Assembly: GCA_050953425.1 (NCBI GenBank)
Contig: JBMNMQ010000002.1
Coordinates: 124,001-188,000, forward strand
Direction of reading: 5' to 3'
Length of the DNA: 64,000 nucleotides
DNA from: RUG100 sp050953425
GTDB lineage: Bacteria > Bacillota > Clostridia > Peptostreptococcales > Anaerovoracaceae
Position 1 is the first letter of the stretch. Every line of letters starts with the position of its first letter. The translations under genes and the position numbers were made by a program. Positions 1-7,795 of the stretch are shown in pieces. The notes beneath the pieces were generated by a model. The model was not told the origin of the DNA. It ran no database searches and saw only the letters and a program-made list of their open reading frames with translations.

Positions 1-1797
1 GCAGCCGCGGCATCCCTCGCGGCAGTCCGGCGTCGTTTCGCCGCGCAGCGCTCGCCGGTACTCGTCCCAGAGGTATTCCCTGCTGACGCCGATATCGATA
101 AAATCCCAGGGCAGGATCTCCTCCCGCGGCCGCTCCCGCGATGCATAGAACGCCGGATCGATGCCGGTCTCCTCGATCGCCCGCTGCCAGACATCCCAGC
201 GGAACGACTCGCTCCAGCTGTCAAAGCGGCAGCCCCCGCGCCAGGCCGCCCGCAGCAGCCGGGAAGTCCGACGGTCGCCGCGTGCAAACAGCGCCTCCAG
301 CGTGCTCACCGGACTGTCGTGGTAATTAAAGTTGACCCCCTTGATGCGCTGCATCCGACGGCGCAGAAAATCGTGCTTGTCGTAAAAGTCACCATCCTGC
401 GCCACCCACTGAAACGGGGTGTGCGGCTTGGGCACGAAGTTGGAGACGCTGACATTGAGCTGAAAGCGGCCCCCGCCGCGGCCGAGGAGCCGGAAATTCA
501 GGTCGATGATATTCTGCGCGATCTCGGCGATACCGGCCAGATCCTCGCTGGTCTCGCCGGGCAGGCCCATCATGAAATAGAGCTTGATCTTTTTCCATCC
601 CAGCTCGATGGCCTGGCGTACGGCGGAGTAGATGTCCTCGTCGGTGACGTTCTTATTGATGATGTCGCGCAGCCGCTGCGAGCCCGCTTCCGGGGCGAAC
701 GTCAGGCCGCTCTTTTTGTAGCGCTGAATCTTTTCCAGCACCTCGAAATCAAAGGAATCGAGGCGCAGACTCGGCAGCGACAGAGAAACATCGCGGCCGC
801 TGCACATCTCGATCAGGTCCGTCGCCAGAGCGCGAAAGCGGGAATAGTCCGAAGTGGAGAGACTCAGCAGCGACAGCTCTTCGTGTCCGCTGGCGTCCAG
901 CTGTGCCGCGGCCAGACGGCGGATCGTCTGCGGGCTGCGCTCCCGCACCGGCCGATAGAGCATGCCGGCCTGGCAGAAGCGGCACCCGCGCGTGCAGCCG
1001 CGGAAGGTCTCCACCACCGCACGATCCTGGGCAACTTCGATCAGCGGCACCAGCGGCTTCTCCGGGTACGGCGCCGCATCGAGATCGGCGAGAATGCGCC
1101 GCCGCACGCGCCGCGGCGCTTCCGCCCGGCACGGTTCAAAGGAGCGGATCGTGCCGTCGTCGTTATACCGTACTTCATAAAAGGAAGGCACATAGACGCC
1201 CTCGATCGCCGCCGCCCGGCGCAGAAATTCGTCTCTGCTGCCGCACTCCCCGCGCAGCAGCGTCACCTCCGGCAGCAGCTCCTCGCCGTCGCCGATGAGA
1301 AAGAGGTCGAAGAACTCGGCCAGCGGTTCGGGATTGCAGGCGCAGGGACCGCCGCCGATCACCACCGGATCGTCCTCTCCGCGCGCCGCCGCCTCCAGCG
1401 GGATCCCGGCCAGGTCGAGCATGTCGAGAATATTCGTGTAGGACATCTCGTACTGCAGCGTAAAGCCGATCAGGTCGAACTTCTTCAGATCCGTTTTGGT
1501 CTCCAGTGAAAAGAGCGGCACACCGGCCTCGCGCATGGCCGCCGCCATATCCGGCGCCGGCGCAAAGACGCGCTCGCAGTAGACGCCCGGGCAGCGATTG
1601 AGGATATCGTAGAGAATCTGCAGACCGACATATGACATGCCGATCTCGTAGAGGTCCGGGAAAGCAAAAGCAAACCTGACGTCAGCCAGGTCTTCGTCTT
1701 TGCGGACACAATGCAGTTCTCCGCCGATATAGCGGCCGGGTTTTTCGACCTTTTTCAGCAGCCGTTCCAGCTGCCGCAGCATTTCCAGTTTTTCCAT
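1..1797 (-). CDS. B12-binding/radical SAM protein, TIGR03960-like (partial, 3' end outside window)
   Basis: This frame starts at an ATG at 1797 (MEKLEML) and stays open for 599 codons to the left edge, where it runs off the window. The first third has the layout of a cobalamin-binding-like domain followed by a GGGPCACNPEP segment. The radical SAM cluster motif CRGCTRGCRFCQAG is clear near residue 270. The last visible residues, DCREGCRGC, match the cysteine-rich end of the first module of this family, which is often fused or adjacent to a TIGR03936 module. The family sits downstream of obg in many Clostridia; its substrate is not established. Seen: radical SAM motif and open frame. Known: family resemblance. 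It is the last visible gene of the obgE-HD-radical SAM run. Confidence 0.85.
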   Translation of the reverse strand, partial: MEKLEMLRQLERLLKKVEKPGRYIGGELHCVRKDEDLADVRFAFAFPDLYEIGMSYVGLQILYDILNRCPGVYCERVFAPAPDMAAAMREAGVPLFSLETKTDLKKFDLIGFTLQYEMSYTNILDMLDLAGIPLEAAARGEDDPVVIGGGPCACNPEPLAEFFDLFLIGDGEELLPEVTLLRGECGSRDEFLRRAAAIEGVYVPSFYEVRYNDDGTIRSFEPCRAEAPRRVRRRILADLDAAPYPEKPLVPLIEVAQDRAVVETFRGCTRGCRFCQAGMLYRPVRERSPQTIRRLAAAQLDASGHEELSLLSLSTSDYSRFRALATDLIEMCSGRDVSLSLPSLRLDSFDFEVLEKIQRYKKSGLTFAPEAGSQRLRDIINKNVTDEDIYSAVRQAIELGWKKIKLYFMMGLPGETSEDLAGIAEIAQNIIDLNFRLLGRGGGRFQLNVSVSNFVPKPHTPFQWVAQDGDFYDKHDFLRRRMQRIKGVNFNYHDSPVSTLEALFARGDRRTSRLLRAAWRGGCRFDSWSESFRWDVWQRAIEETGIDPAFYASRERPREEILPWDFIDIGVSREYLWDEYRRALRGETTPDCREGCRGC

Positions 1798-1950
1798 CTC
1801 TCAGTGCTTCATCCTCGTGCTTTATCCTGCCGGGGCTGCCATAGCTGCCCCGGGCCGCTTCGCGGGTTTCCTGCCCCGGATCGGTGCGGCCGTCTTCCCG
1901 CGCCGACCGAGGAGCCCGCTGCATTTTTCGGTTTCACCGGTGCTCCGCGT

Positions 1951-2523
1951 TCAGTGCCGCAGCAGGTCAGCCATGCTGCAGCCCATGATCTTTTCCAGGT
2001 CATGAACATACTGCGTCAGCTTCTCTTTGCTGCGCTCGATGCGTGCCAGCACCTGCTCGCGCTCGTCGCCGGCGTTGCGGCGCGCCTTGTCCATAATGTA
2101 AGCCATGCGGGCTTCGACGCCGACGCAGGTATCCTCCCGCACGGTGCGGTCCCCGAGGCAGACGAGATCGGTCTCGTTGGTCTCCGCAGCCGGCGAGAAC
2201 TGCGGATAGGTCATGTGTGCGGCGATGATGTCCGCGACATCGTCATAACCGGCCGCACGCACAACGCGGGCGCCGACCTCCCAGTGCCGCGGCTCGACCC
2301 GGGCGATGTCGTGAAGCAGGCCGGCGGCGCGCACCAGTTCGATGTTGAGCGCAAAGCCGCGCTGGTTGAGCCGCTCTCCGACAGCCACCGCCACCCGCGT
2401 CACTTCGCGGCAGTGGTTGATCACCCGCTGCGGCGTACCGTACTCCGCCAGCATGCGCAGGCATTCCGCTTCGTCCGGATAAGAGCCGGCACGCGGTCCC
2501 CGCCGGCAGTTTTCCCGCTGCAT
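1951..2523 (-). CDS. HD-domain metal-dependent phosphohydrolase
   Basis: The protein of about 190 residues has the HD signature in order: HCREVT near residue 40, LLHDIAR near residue 70, a later AAHMTYP segment, and an Asp in the MAYIMDKARR helix. This fits a small HD phosphohydrolase (YqeK/HDIG-like), a cytoplasmic metal-dependent nucleotide or phosphoester hydrolase. The substrate cannot be read from sequence. I chose the ATG at 2523 because AAAGGGG lies five bases upstream; an ATG eight codons earlier is possible but less well placed. It lies between obgE and the radical SAM gene on the same strand and is probably co-transcribed with them. Confidence 0.8.
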   Translation of the reverse strand: MQRENCRRGPRAGSYPDEAECLRMLAEYGTPQRVINHCREVTRVAVAVGERLNQRGFALNIELVRAAGLLHDIARVEPRHWEVGARVVRAAGYDDVADIIAAHMTYPQFSPAAETNETDLVCLGDRTVREDTCVGVEARMAYIMDKARRNAGDEREQVLARIERSKEKLTQYVHDLEKIMGCSMADLLRH

Positions 2524-2594
2524 CGCATCCCCTTTCTGTTCCTGCATTTTCCTTTCCGTCGCCTTCTCGCCGCGGTCCGCGCCGGGACGCGGCG

Positions 2595-3881
2595 CTAAAA
2601 TTCATCGATGTATTCAAAGGCGAAGTCTCCGATGCGGATCGTGTCGCCTTCCTTCAGCCCGCGGGCTCTCAGTTCGTCCATCGCGCCGCTCTTTTCAATG
2701 TACTTGTAGAGATAGCGCAGCGAACCGTAATCGTTGAAATTGGTGCTGTTGAAGATCTTCTGCAGCTGCCTGCCCGAGAGCGTATAGGCACTGCCGTCGA
2801 ATCCGGTTTCCACGCGGCGGTAATCCGGGTCGGCTTCCTCACGCTCAAAATCAAAGGTCTCCTCAAACTGCACCGGTTCCTCACCGATCTCCTCCAGCTT
2901 CGCGGCCGCCGCCCGGATCAGCGGCTCGACGCCGTAGTGAATCGGCGCCGACAGGGGGAAGACCTGATAGCCGGCTTTTTCAACGTGCTCGCAGAAACGT
3001 CTGTATTCCTCACTGTCCTCATCGATCAGATCGATTTTATTGGCCGCCACCAGCTGCGGCTTGGCCGCCAGTCCGGCCGAATAGCGGGCCAGCTCGGTAT
3101 TGATCTTGTCAAAGTCCTCGACCGGGTCGCGCCCCTCGCTGCCGGAGACGTCGACGACGTGGATCAGCAGCCGCGTGCGCTCGACGTGCTTGAGAAAGCG
3201 AAAGCCCATGCCGGCCCCGCTGCTGGCGCCCTCGATCAGGCCGGCGATGTCGGCCATGACAAAGCTGGTATCGCCGACTTCGACGACGCCGAGGTTGGGA
3301 TCGATGGTTGTGAACGGATAGCTGGCGATCTTCGGCTTGGCTCTGGTGCAGACCGACAGCAGCGTCGACTTGCCGACGTTGGGGAAGCCGACCAGACCGA
3401 CGTCGGCGAGCAGCTTGAGCTCGAGGATCACGGTCCGTTCCTGGGCAAAGCCGCCGGCTTCGGCAAAGTTCGGCGCCTGCCGCGTCGAGCTCTTGAAGTG
3501 CACGTTTCCCTTGCCGCCTTTGCCGCCGCGGGCGGCAACCAGCGAATCGCCGGTATGCACCAGATCCTTCATGATCCGGCCGCTCTCCTCGTCGATGATC
3601 ACTGTGCCCGGCGGGACCTTGATCACCAGATCGCTGCCGGCCGCACCGAAGCGCTTTTTCTTCATGCCGTTATGCCCGTCTTCAGCCTGGTATTTTTTCT
3701 TGTAGCGAAAATCCATCAGCGTCCGCAGGCTGGCATCGGCCTCAAAGATCACGCTGCCGCCGCGGCCGCCGTCGCCGCCGTCCGGTCCGCCTTCCGGCAC
3801 ATAGGCTTCACGGCGGAACGAAACCGCACCGTCGCCGCCTTTGCCGGAGCGGATATGAATTCTCGCTCTGTCAACAAACAT
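2595..3881 (-). CDS. obgE: Obg family GTPase ObgE/CgtA
   Basis: The 428-residue protein has the full Obg layout: a glycine-rich OBG fold (about 1-158, GGDGGDGGRGG-type runs), a GTPase domain and a C-terminal OCT domain (about 350-428). The GTPase motifs are G1 GFPNVGKST near 164, G2 YPFTT, G3 DIAGL and G4 NKID. Obg binds the 50S subunit and couples GTP/ppGpp state to ribosome maturation and growth. Its place directly downstream of rplU and rpmA is the classic order. GGAGGAAGAGT lies just before the ATG, and a CCCGCaaaGCGGG-type hairpin sits immediately upstream of that site. The length is normal and no key residue is missing. Confidence 0.98.
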   Translation of the reverse strand: MFVDRARIHIRSGKGGDGAVSFRREAYVPEGGPDGGDGGRGGSVIFEADASLRTLMDFRYKKKYQAEDGHNGMKKKRFGAAGSDLVIKVPPGTVIIDEESGRIMKDLVHTGDSLVAARGGKGGKGNVHFKSSTRQAPNFAEAGGFAQERTVILELKLLADVGLVGFPNVGKSTLLSVCTRAKPKIASYPFTTIDPNLGVVEVGDTSFVMADIAGLIEGASSGAGMGFRFLKHVERTRLLIHVVDVSGSEGRDPVEDFDKINTELARYSAGLAAKPQLVAANKIDLIDEDSEEYRRFCEHVEKAGYQVFPLSAPIHYGVEPLIRAAAAKLEEIGEEPVQFEETFDFEREEADPDYRRVETGFDGSAYTLSGRQLQKIFNSTNFNDYGSLRYLYKYIEKSGAMDELRARGLKEGDTIRIGDFAFEYIDEF

Positions 3882-3913
3882 ACTCTTCCTCCCGCCCGCT
3901 TTGCGGGACGGAT

Positions 3914-3943
3914 AAAAAAAGGTCTCCGTCGCAACAGAGACCC
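3914..3943 (-). terminator. Intrinsic terminator after rpmA
   Basis: On the minus strand GGTCTC and GAGACC form a short stem around a nine-base loop and are followed by seven Ts. It lies between the rpmA stop and the obgE start, so obgE either relies on readthrough or has its own promoter in the short gap. Confidence 0.75.
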
Positions 3944-3952
3944 TTTGCTTTC

Positions 3953-4213
3953 TTACGCTTCCTTCGGATAGACGCTGACCTGTTTTCTGTTCCGGCCCTT
4001 TCTTTCGAATTTGACCGAGCCGTCGATCTTGGCAAACAGGGTGTCGTCTCCGCCGATGCCGACGTTTTCGCCCGGATGAATTTTGGTACCTCTCTGTCTG
4101 AGAATGATGCTTCCGGCGCTCACGTATCTGCCGTCACCGGTCTTTACGCCGAGTCGCTTGGACTCACTGTCGCGTCCGTTTTTGGAACTGCCTACTCCCT
4201 TTTTACTTGACAT
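3953..4213 (-). CDS. rpmA: 50S ribosomal protein L27
   Basis: This 86-residue protein is a typical L27: KKGVGSSKNGRDS at the start, GSIILRQRGTKIHPG in the middle and a KFERKGR-type C-terminal strand. L27 contacts the peptidyl-transferase centre through its N-terminus. AGGAGG lies seven bases before the ATG and fixes the start at MSSKKGVG. The protein therefore lacks the short N-terminal extension (ending around a Phe-Phe/Leu-Phe-Ala cleavage site) that is usual in Bacillota and removed by the protease Prp. No prp gene lies between rplU and rpmA, where it is usually found: the gap is only about 100 bases. Confidence 0.98.
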   Translation of the reverse strand: MSSKKGVGSSKNGRDSESKRLGVKTGDGRYVSAGSIILRQRGTKIHPGENVGIGGDDTLFAKIDGSVKFERKGRNRKQVSVYPKEA

Positions 4214-4316
4214 GGTTCCACCTCCTTCTATGATACAGGCTGTAATCTGTTGTATTCACTGCTGATGCCCGGCGCGGCCCTCGCACAGGCGCGAAGCCGT
4301 GCCGTGCTGTCTGACT

Positions 4317-4934
4317 TTATTTGGCGCTGTTGATGGCGTCGATGATTTCCTGCTTGGTGGAGCTGGCGTTGACGCTGATCCCGTGCTCTTCGGCATAAGC
4401 GATCAGTTCGTCCTTTTTCATCGCCATGGAAACGCCCTTATCGTCCGCGGTGCTGTCGGCAGCTGCCTCTGCGCTGTCATCGGCCTTCGCGTCCGCAGCG
4501 GTGTCCGCCGCATCCCCGGCCTTGGCAGTGTCGGTCTCAGCCGTGCTCTGCTCTTCCGCAGACGCTTCCTCCTGCTTCGTCCCGGTGTCAGCCGGTTCGG
4601 CTTCCTTCTTGACGACCTTCGGCTTGTCTTCGCCGATGCCGGTGATCTCCACCTTGGTGTAGGGCTGTCTGTGGCCCTGCTTGCTGTGGGAATCCTTCTT
4701 CGCCTTGTACTTGTAGACGACCAGTTTGTCGCCTCTGCCTTCTTCGACAACTTCGCCGTACACGATGGCGTCGAGATACGGTGTTCCGATCTGAATATCC
4801 GCACCCTCGCCCATGATCAGCACTTTGTCAAATTGAACTTTTTCGCCGGCGGCCTGTCCGAGCTTTTCGACGGTGATCACATCACCTTCGTGCACCCGGT
4901 ACTGTTTGCTGCCGGTTTCGATGACTGCATACAT
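4317..4934 (-). CDS. rplU: 50S ribosomal protein L21 with long C-terminal extension
   Basis: Residues 1 to about 102 are a complete L21 (MYAVIETGSKQYRVHEGD at the start, HRQPYTKVEITGI at its end). The protein then continues for about 100 residues, giving 205 in all against the usual 100-105. The tail is first a low-complexity stretch rich in Glu, Ala, Asp and Thr, then a compact segment KKDELIAYAEEHGI..TKQEIIDAI near residues 170-203 that resembles a HeH/SAP or Rho-N-type helix-extended-helix nucleic-acid-binding fold. The ribosome site GGAGGG precedes the ATG. The frame is clean, so the tail is not an artefact of a lost stop. What the tail binds is unknown. Confidence 0.95.
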   Translation of the reverse strand: MYAVIETGSKQYRVHEGDVITVEKLGQAAGEKVQFDKVLIMGEGADIQIGTPYLDAIVYGEVVEEGRGDKLVVYKYKAKKDSHSKQGHRQPYTKVEITGIGEDKPKVVKKEAEPADTGTKQEEASAEEQSTAETDTAKAGDAADTAADAKADDSAEAAADSTADDKGVSMAMKKDELIAYAEEHGISVNASSTKQEIIDAINSAK

Positions 4935-5194
4935 TTATTACCCTCCTCAGTCCAGTCTCGCCATACGGGCAGCTCTCCCTGATCGGAGTGCGTTTTCCGG
5001 CCCGTTCTGAGCGGCTTACAGAAAAATATATTAGCATAGCGGCCGTGATCTGTCAACTGTTTGGAACGCTTTCCAGCCGCGGTTTTGCAAGCCGTTGCGG
5101 TTTTTCCCGGCCGCTTTCCGTTCTTTTCACGCGCCCGTTTCCGCCGCCTTCAGCGGCGGCCGCGGAACCGGTCGTCAGCCTCTGCCGACCGGCA

Positions 5195-5217
5195 AGAAAA
5201 ACAGGCCCTCCGGCCTG
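5195..5217 (-). terminator. Hairpin with T-tract upstream of rplU (recA-side terminator or leader attenuator)
   Basis: Read on the minus strand, CAGGCC-GGAG-GGCCTG is followed by TTTTTCTT, a textbook intrinsic terminator. It lies about 260 bases upstream of rplU and 460 bases downstream of recA. It could end a recA transcript or act as an attenuator in the rplU leader. A second inverted repeat (CCGGTCG/CGACCGG) follows immediately. Confidence 0.65.
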
Positions 5218-5673
5218 CCTTTCCGACGAAAAGTAGTAGTAATTATAAATGACAAGTAATGATTTCGATCTCAGGCACCTGACAATGCAAATTATTAACT
5301 ACAATAATGGTGCCAGTCAGAGCATCTAAAATGTACCGTTTGGATTCAGCCTGCGTTCCCAGGTGCCTATGAGTATATATTACCAACGAGTTTATTATAT
5401 TATTGAATTTTCAGAAAGTAAAGAGGGAAAATTGTACTTTTTTGCGAAGTTAACAAGCTGCAGGCATTTGCCGCCGATGCTGTTTTCCAACAGCTTGCGG
5501 TTTTCCATCTGTTTTTGCCGCGGGACAGTTTCGTTCGCCGCGGCAAAAACAGTACTAGTTTGCGGTACGAGGGATCAACACAGCGGCAAAACAGCCGGCG
5601 CCGGATTCCCTTTTCCTCTCAGCAGCAAAGCCGGAGGATCGGAACACTGCGGACATTGCATCGCGCAGCGGTT
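5218..5673 (-). promoter_or_regulatory. recA-rplU intergenic region: probable rplU promoter and structured leader
   Basis: No coding region is convincing in these 450 bases. On the minus strand a TATAAT-type -10 with a weak TTACTT -35 lies near 5390-5415, followed by repeated GGCACC/GGTGCC segments that can pair with each other. Upstream, near the recA stop, the 15-bp perfect arms CTGTTTTTGCCGCGG and their complement (5509-5523 and 5538-5552) enclose a 14-base loop; the Ts are on the wrong side for a classical terminator. A GCTGTT/AACAGC hairpin is also present at 5479-5494. A ribosomal-protein leader (L21 type) is plausible, but I cannot match its consensus by eye. Confidence 0.4.
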
Positions 5674-6918
5674 CTACTCTTCATGAATAACGCCGTCGGC
5701 GTCCACGTGCGCCCGTCTTCTGGTACGTTCCGCGGAAGACGGCGATGCCTCACTGCCGCCGGCCGCCGCAGAAGCCTTGGGACGCTCTGCCGCAGCGACG
5801 CCGGCAGCACCGGATGCCGCCCTGCCGCCGGCGGATGCAGCCGTCTTTTTGCCGCCGGCCGCACCGCCGGTTCCGGCATCCGCCGCCTCCTCCTGATCCT
5901 GGTCGCGCCGCAGGGTATCCAGCAGCATGCCTTCGATCTGATCGCAGACGTCCGGATGCTGTTCGAGATACAGTTTGACGTTTTCGCGTCCCTGCCCGAT
6001 GCGGTCACCCTGGAAGCTGAACCAGGAACCGGCTTTGTCGACGATCTTTTCGTGCACGGCGCAGTCGAGCAGATCTCCTTCACGGGAGATTCCCTTGCCG
6101 TACATAATGTCGAATTCCGCCTGCTTGAACGGCGGCGCCACCTTGTTCTTGACCACCTTGGCGCGGGTGCGGTTGCCCAGCATACGGTCGCCCTGCTTGA
6201 TGGTTTCGATGCGGCGCACGTCGATGCGCATCGACGAATAGAATTTCAGCGCCCGGCCGCCGGTCGTCACCTCCGGGTTGCCGAACATGACACCAACTTT
6301 TTCGCGCAGCTGGTTGATGAAGATCACGGCGCAGTTGGACTTGTTGATGACGCTGGTCATCTTGCGCAGCGCCTGCGACATCAGGCGCGCCTGCAGACCG
6401 ACGTGGGCATCGCCCATCTCGCCCTGAATTTCGGTGCGCGGCACCAGCGCCGCCACCGAGTCGATGACGACAATGTCGAGAGCGCCGCTGCGAACCAGCA
6501 TCTCGCAGATTTCCAGAGCCTGTTCGCCGGAATCCGGCTGCGAGACCAGCAGTTCGTCGATGTCGACGCCCAGATTCTTCGCGTACTCGGGATCGAGGGC
6601 GTGCTCGGCGTCGATGAAAGCGGCCCGGCCTCCGGCCTTCTGCGCTTCGGCGATAATATGCAGCGTCAGCGTCGTCTTGCCCGAGGATTCCGGTCCGTAG
6701 ATCTCGGTGACACGGCCTTTGGGCACGCCGCCGATGCCGGTCGCCAGGTCGAGGCTGATCGAGCCGGTCGAAATTGCGTCGACGTTCATGTTCATTGAAT
6801 TGTCGCCGAGCTTCATGACCGCGCCCTGACCGTACTGCTTGGTGATCTGGTTCAGGGCCGCCTCGAGAGCTTTTTCTTTATCCGATTGATGTTCCTTCTT
6901 TGTATTTTTTTCTGCCAT
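5674..6918 (-). CDS. recA: Recombinase A
   Basis: The 414-residue protein carries all RecA landmarks: Walker A GPESSGKTT near residue 71, FIDAEHALD, Walker B LDIVVIDSVAALVP, the L1/L2 DNA-binding loops (QALRKMTSVINKS; INQLREKVGVMFGNPEVTTGG) and a C-terminal domain ending near residue 340. After that there is an unusually long tail of about 70 residues rich in Ala, Gly and Ser ending in HEE. RecA drives homologous recombination and triggers LexA self-cleavage. The ATG (MAEKNTKK) follows GGAGG at a good distance; an in-frame TTG two codons earlier is not needed. Expression is almost certainly SOS-controlled (see the promoter entry). Confidence 0.98.
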   Translation of the reverse strand: MAEKNTKKEHQSDKEKALEAALNQITKQYGQGAVMKLGDNSMNMNVDAISTGSISLDLATGIGGVPKGRVTEIYGPESSGKTTLTLHIIAEAQKAGGRAAFIDAEHALDPEYAKNLGVDIDELLVSQPDSGEQALEICEMLVRSGALDIVVIDSVAALVPRTEIQGEMGDAHVGLQARLMSQALRKMTSVINKSNCAVIFINQLREKVGVMFGNPEVTTGGRALKFYSSMRIDVRRIETIKQGDRMLGNRTRAKVVKNKVAPPFKQAEFDIMYGKGISREGDLLDCAVHEKIVDKAGSWFSFQGDRIGQGRENVKLYLEQHPDVCDQIEGMLLDTLRRDQDQEEAADAGTGGAAGGKKTAASAGGRAASGAAGVAAAERPKASAAAGGSEASPSSAERTRRRAHVDADGVIHEE

Positions 6919-6938
6919 ATGCAAACCTCCGCAAAATC

Positions 6939-6985
6939 GAACATTTGTTCTTTTTCAGAATACACCATTCCCTGAGGTTTGTCAA
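6939..6985 (-). promoter_or_regulatory. recA promoter with LexA (SOS) box
   Basis: On the minus strand TTGACA (6980-6985) and TATTCT (6957-6962) are separated by exactly 17 bases. The perfect palindrome GAACATTTGTTC (6939-6950) sits at the predicted transcription start. GAAC-N4-GTTC is the established LexA/DinR box of Gram-positive bacteria, so LexA would block initiation here. Confidence 0.92.
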
Positions 6986-7297
6986 CCATCGCTTGCGGCC
7001 CGATTTTCTATCGATTTCCAGTCGATTTCCCGATTGCTTCCCGGTCAGTGTCCGGCGTCGGATCCGATCAGCTCCGTTCGATTTCCGATCCCGCCCGGGT
7101 TCCCGGATGACCCGAACCTGTCTGATCCCGACATCTGTCCGAATGTTCCCGGGTACTAATTGTAATATATTTCCATATCCGCTGTCAATCCCTCTGCCGG
7201 CGGTTCATGCCTGCAAAACGTTCCTCGAGTTCCTGTCCGCAAAACCCCCCTCGTGCAGCTCCTGTCCGCATCTTGTCCGCAAAATTCCCCTCGGGAC

Positions 7298-7459
7298 TTG
7301 CCGCCGCCCCGCCGTTGTGGTATCATCAAATCAGCAGACAGAAAACTGAATGAAATCGATCTGCCGCCGGGTAGATCACAGCCGGAACCGGGTTTCGCTT
7401 CGTCAGGCCTTTGCAGAAGCGAAATGCTGGTTTTTCTTTTTGTCACAAAGGAGGTTGCA
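7298..7459 (+). promoter_or_regulatory. Promoter and attenuator-like leader of the SMR exporter gene
   Basis: TTGCCG and TATCAT are spaced by 17 bases (7298-7326), giving a leader of about 125 bases. It contains an 8-bp stem with a GCCG tetraloop (GATCTGCC/GGTAGATC), a CCGGaaCCGG segment, and then a 9-bp stem TTTCGCTTC/GAAGCGAAA followed by TTTTTCTTTTT that ends just before the ribosome site. That is the shape of a transcription-attenuation riboswitch. Gdx exporters are commonly controlled by guanidine riboswitches, but I cannot see the conserved guanidine-I (ykkC) or guanidine-III sequence blocks, nor paired ACGR loops of guanidine-II. Confidence 0.55.
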
Positions 7460-7774
7460 ATGCAGTGGCTCTTTCTCTTGTTTGCCGGTCTCTCCGAAGT
7501 CACCTGGGCCGTAGCAATGAAATACACAGAGGGTTTTTCCCGCCTGCTTCCCAGTATCATCACCGTGATCGGCTACGTTGTCAGCGCGATCTTTCTGGCT
7601 CTGGCACTAAAAAAGCTGCCGCTGGGGACAGCTTATGCGATGTGGACCGGATTCGGCATCATCGGCACCAGCGTGCTCGGTGTGGTGCTCTTTAAAGAAG
7701 TGCTGAGCGCGGCGCAGATTCTCTGCGTGATCATGATCGGCGGCGGCATCGTCGGGCTCAAGCTGCTCGGCTGA
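7460..7774 (+). CDS. sugE: Small multidrug resistance family guanidinium exporter (Gdx/SugE type)
   Basis: The 104-residue protein has four hydrophobic segments and the invariant Glu in TM1 (AGLSEVTWAVAMKYTEG). The signatures KYTEGFSRLLPS and LPLGTAYAMWTGFG, with Trp-Thr-Gly in the second block, belong to the Gdx/SugE branch of SMR proteins, which export guanidinium in exchange for protons, rather than the EmrE branch. AAAGGAGG lies five bases before the ATG. It is a single gene, not a paired SMR heterodimer, and is divergent from recA. The leader in front of it has a terminator hairpin, which suggests regulated readthrough. Confidence 0.88.
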   Translation: MQWLFLLFAGLSEVTWAVAMKYTEGFSRLLPSIITVIGYVVSAIFLALALKKLPLGTAYAMWTGFGIIGTSVLGVVLFKEVLSAAQILCVIMIGGGIVGLKLLG

Positions 7775-7795
7775 GCCCGCCCGCCGTCCGGCCGT

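Noticed and set aside
319..1509. Long plus-strand open frame opposite the radical SAM gene
   Set aside because: It is antisense to a clear radical SAM protein, has no ribosome site, and its composition mirrors GC-rich codon bias on the other strand.
2937..3971. Long plus-strand open frame opposite obgE
   Set aside because: It is a shadow of obgE; no domain or ribosome site supports it.
5509..5552. recA intrinsic terminator
   Set aside because: The 15-bp inverted repeat is perfect, but Ts lie 5' and As 3' of the stem on both strands, the reverse of a terminator.
7298..7459. Guanidine-I (ykkC) riboswitch
   Set aside because: The conserved CUAGGGUUCCG and GGUCCGAGAG-type blocks are not visible; only the attenuator shape is supported.
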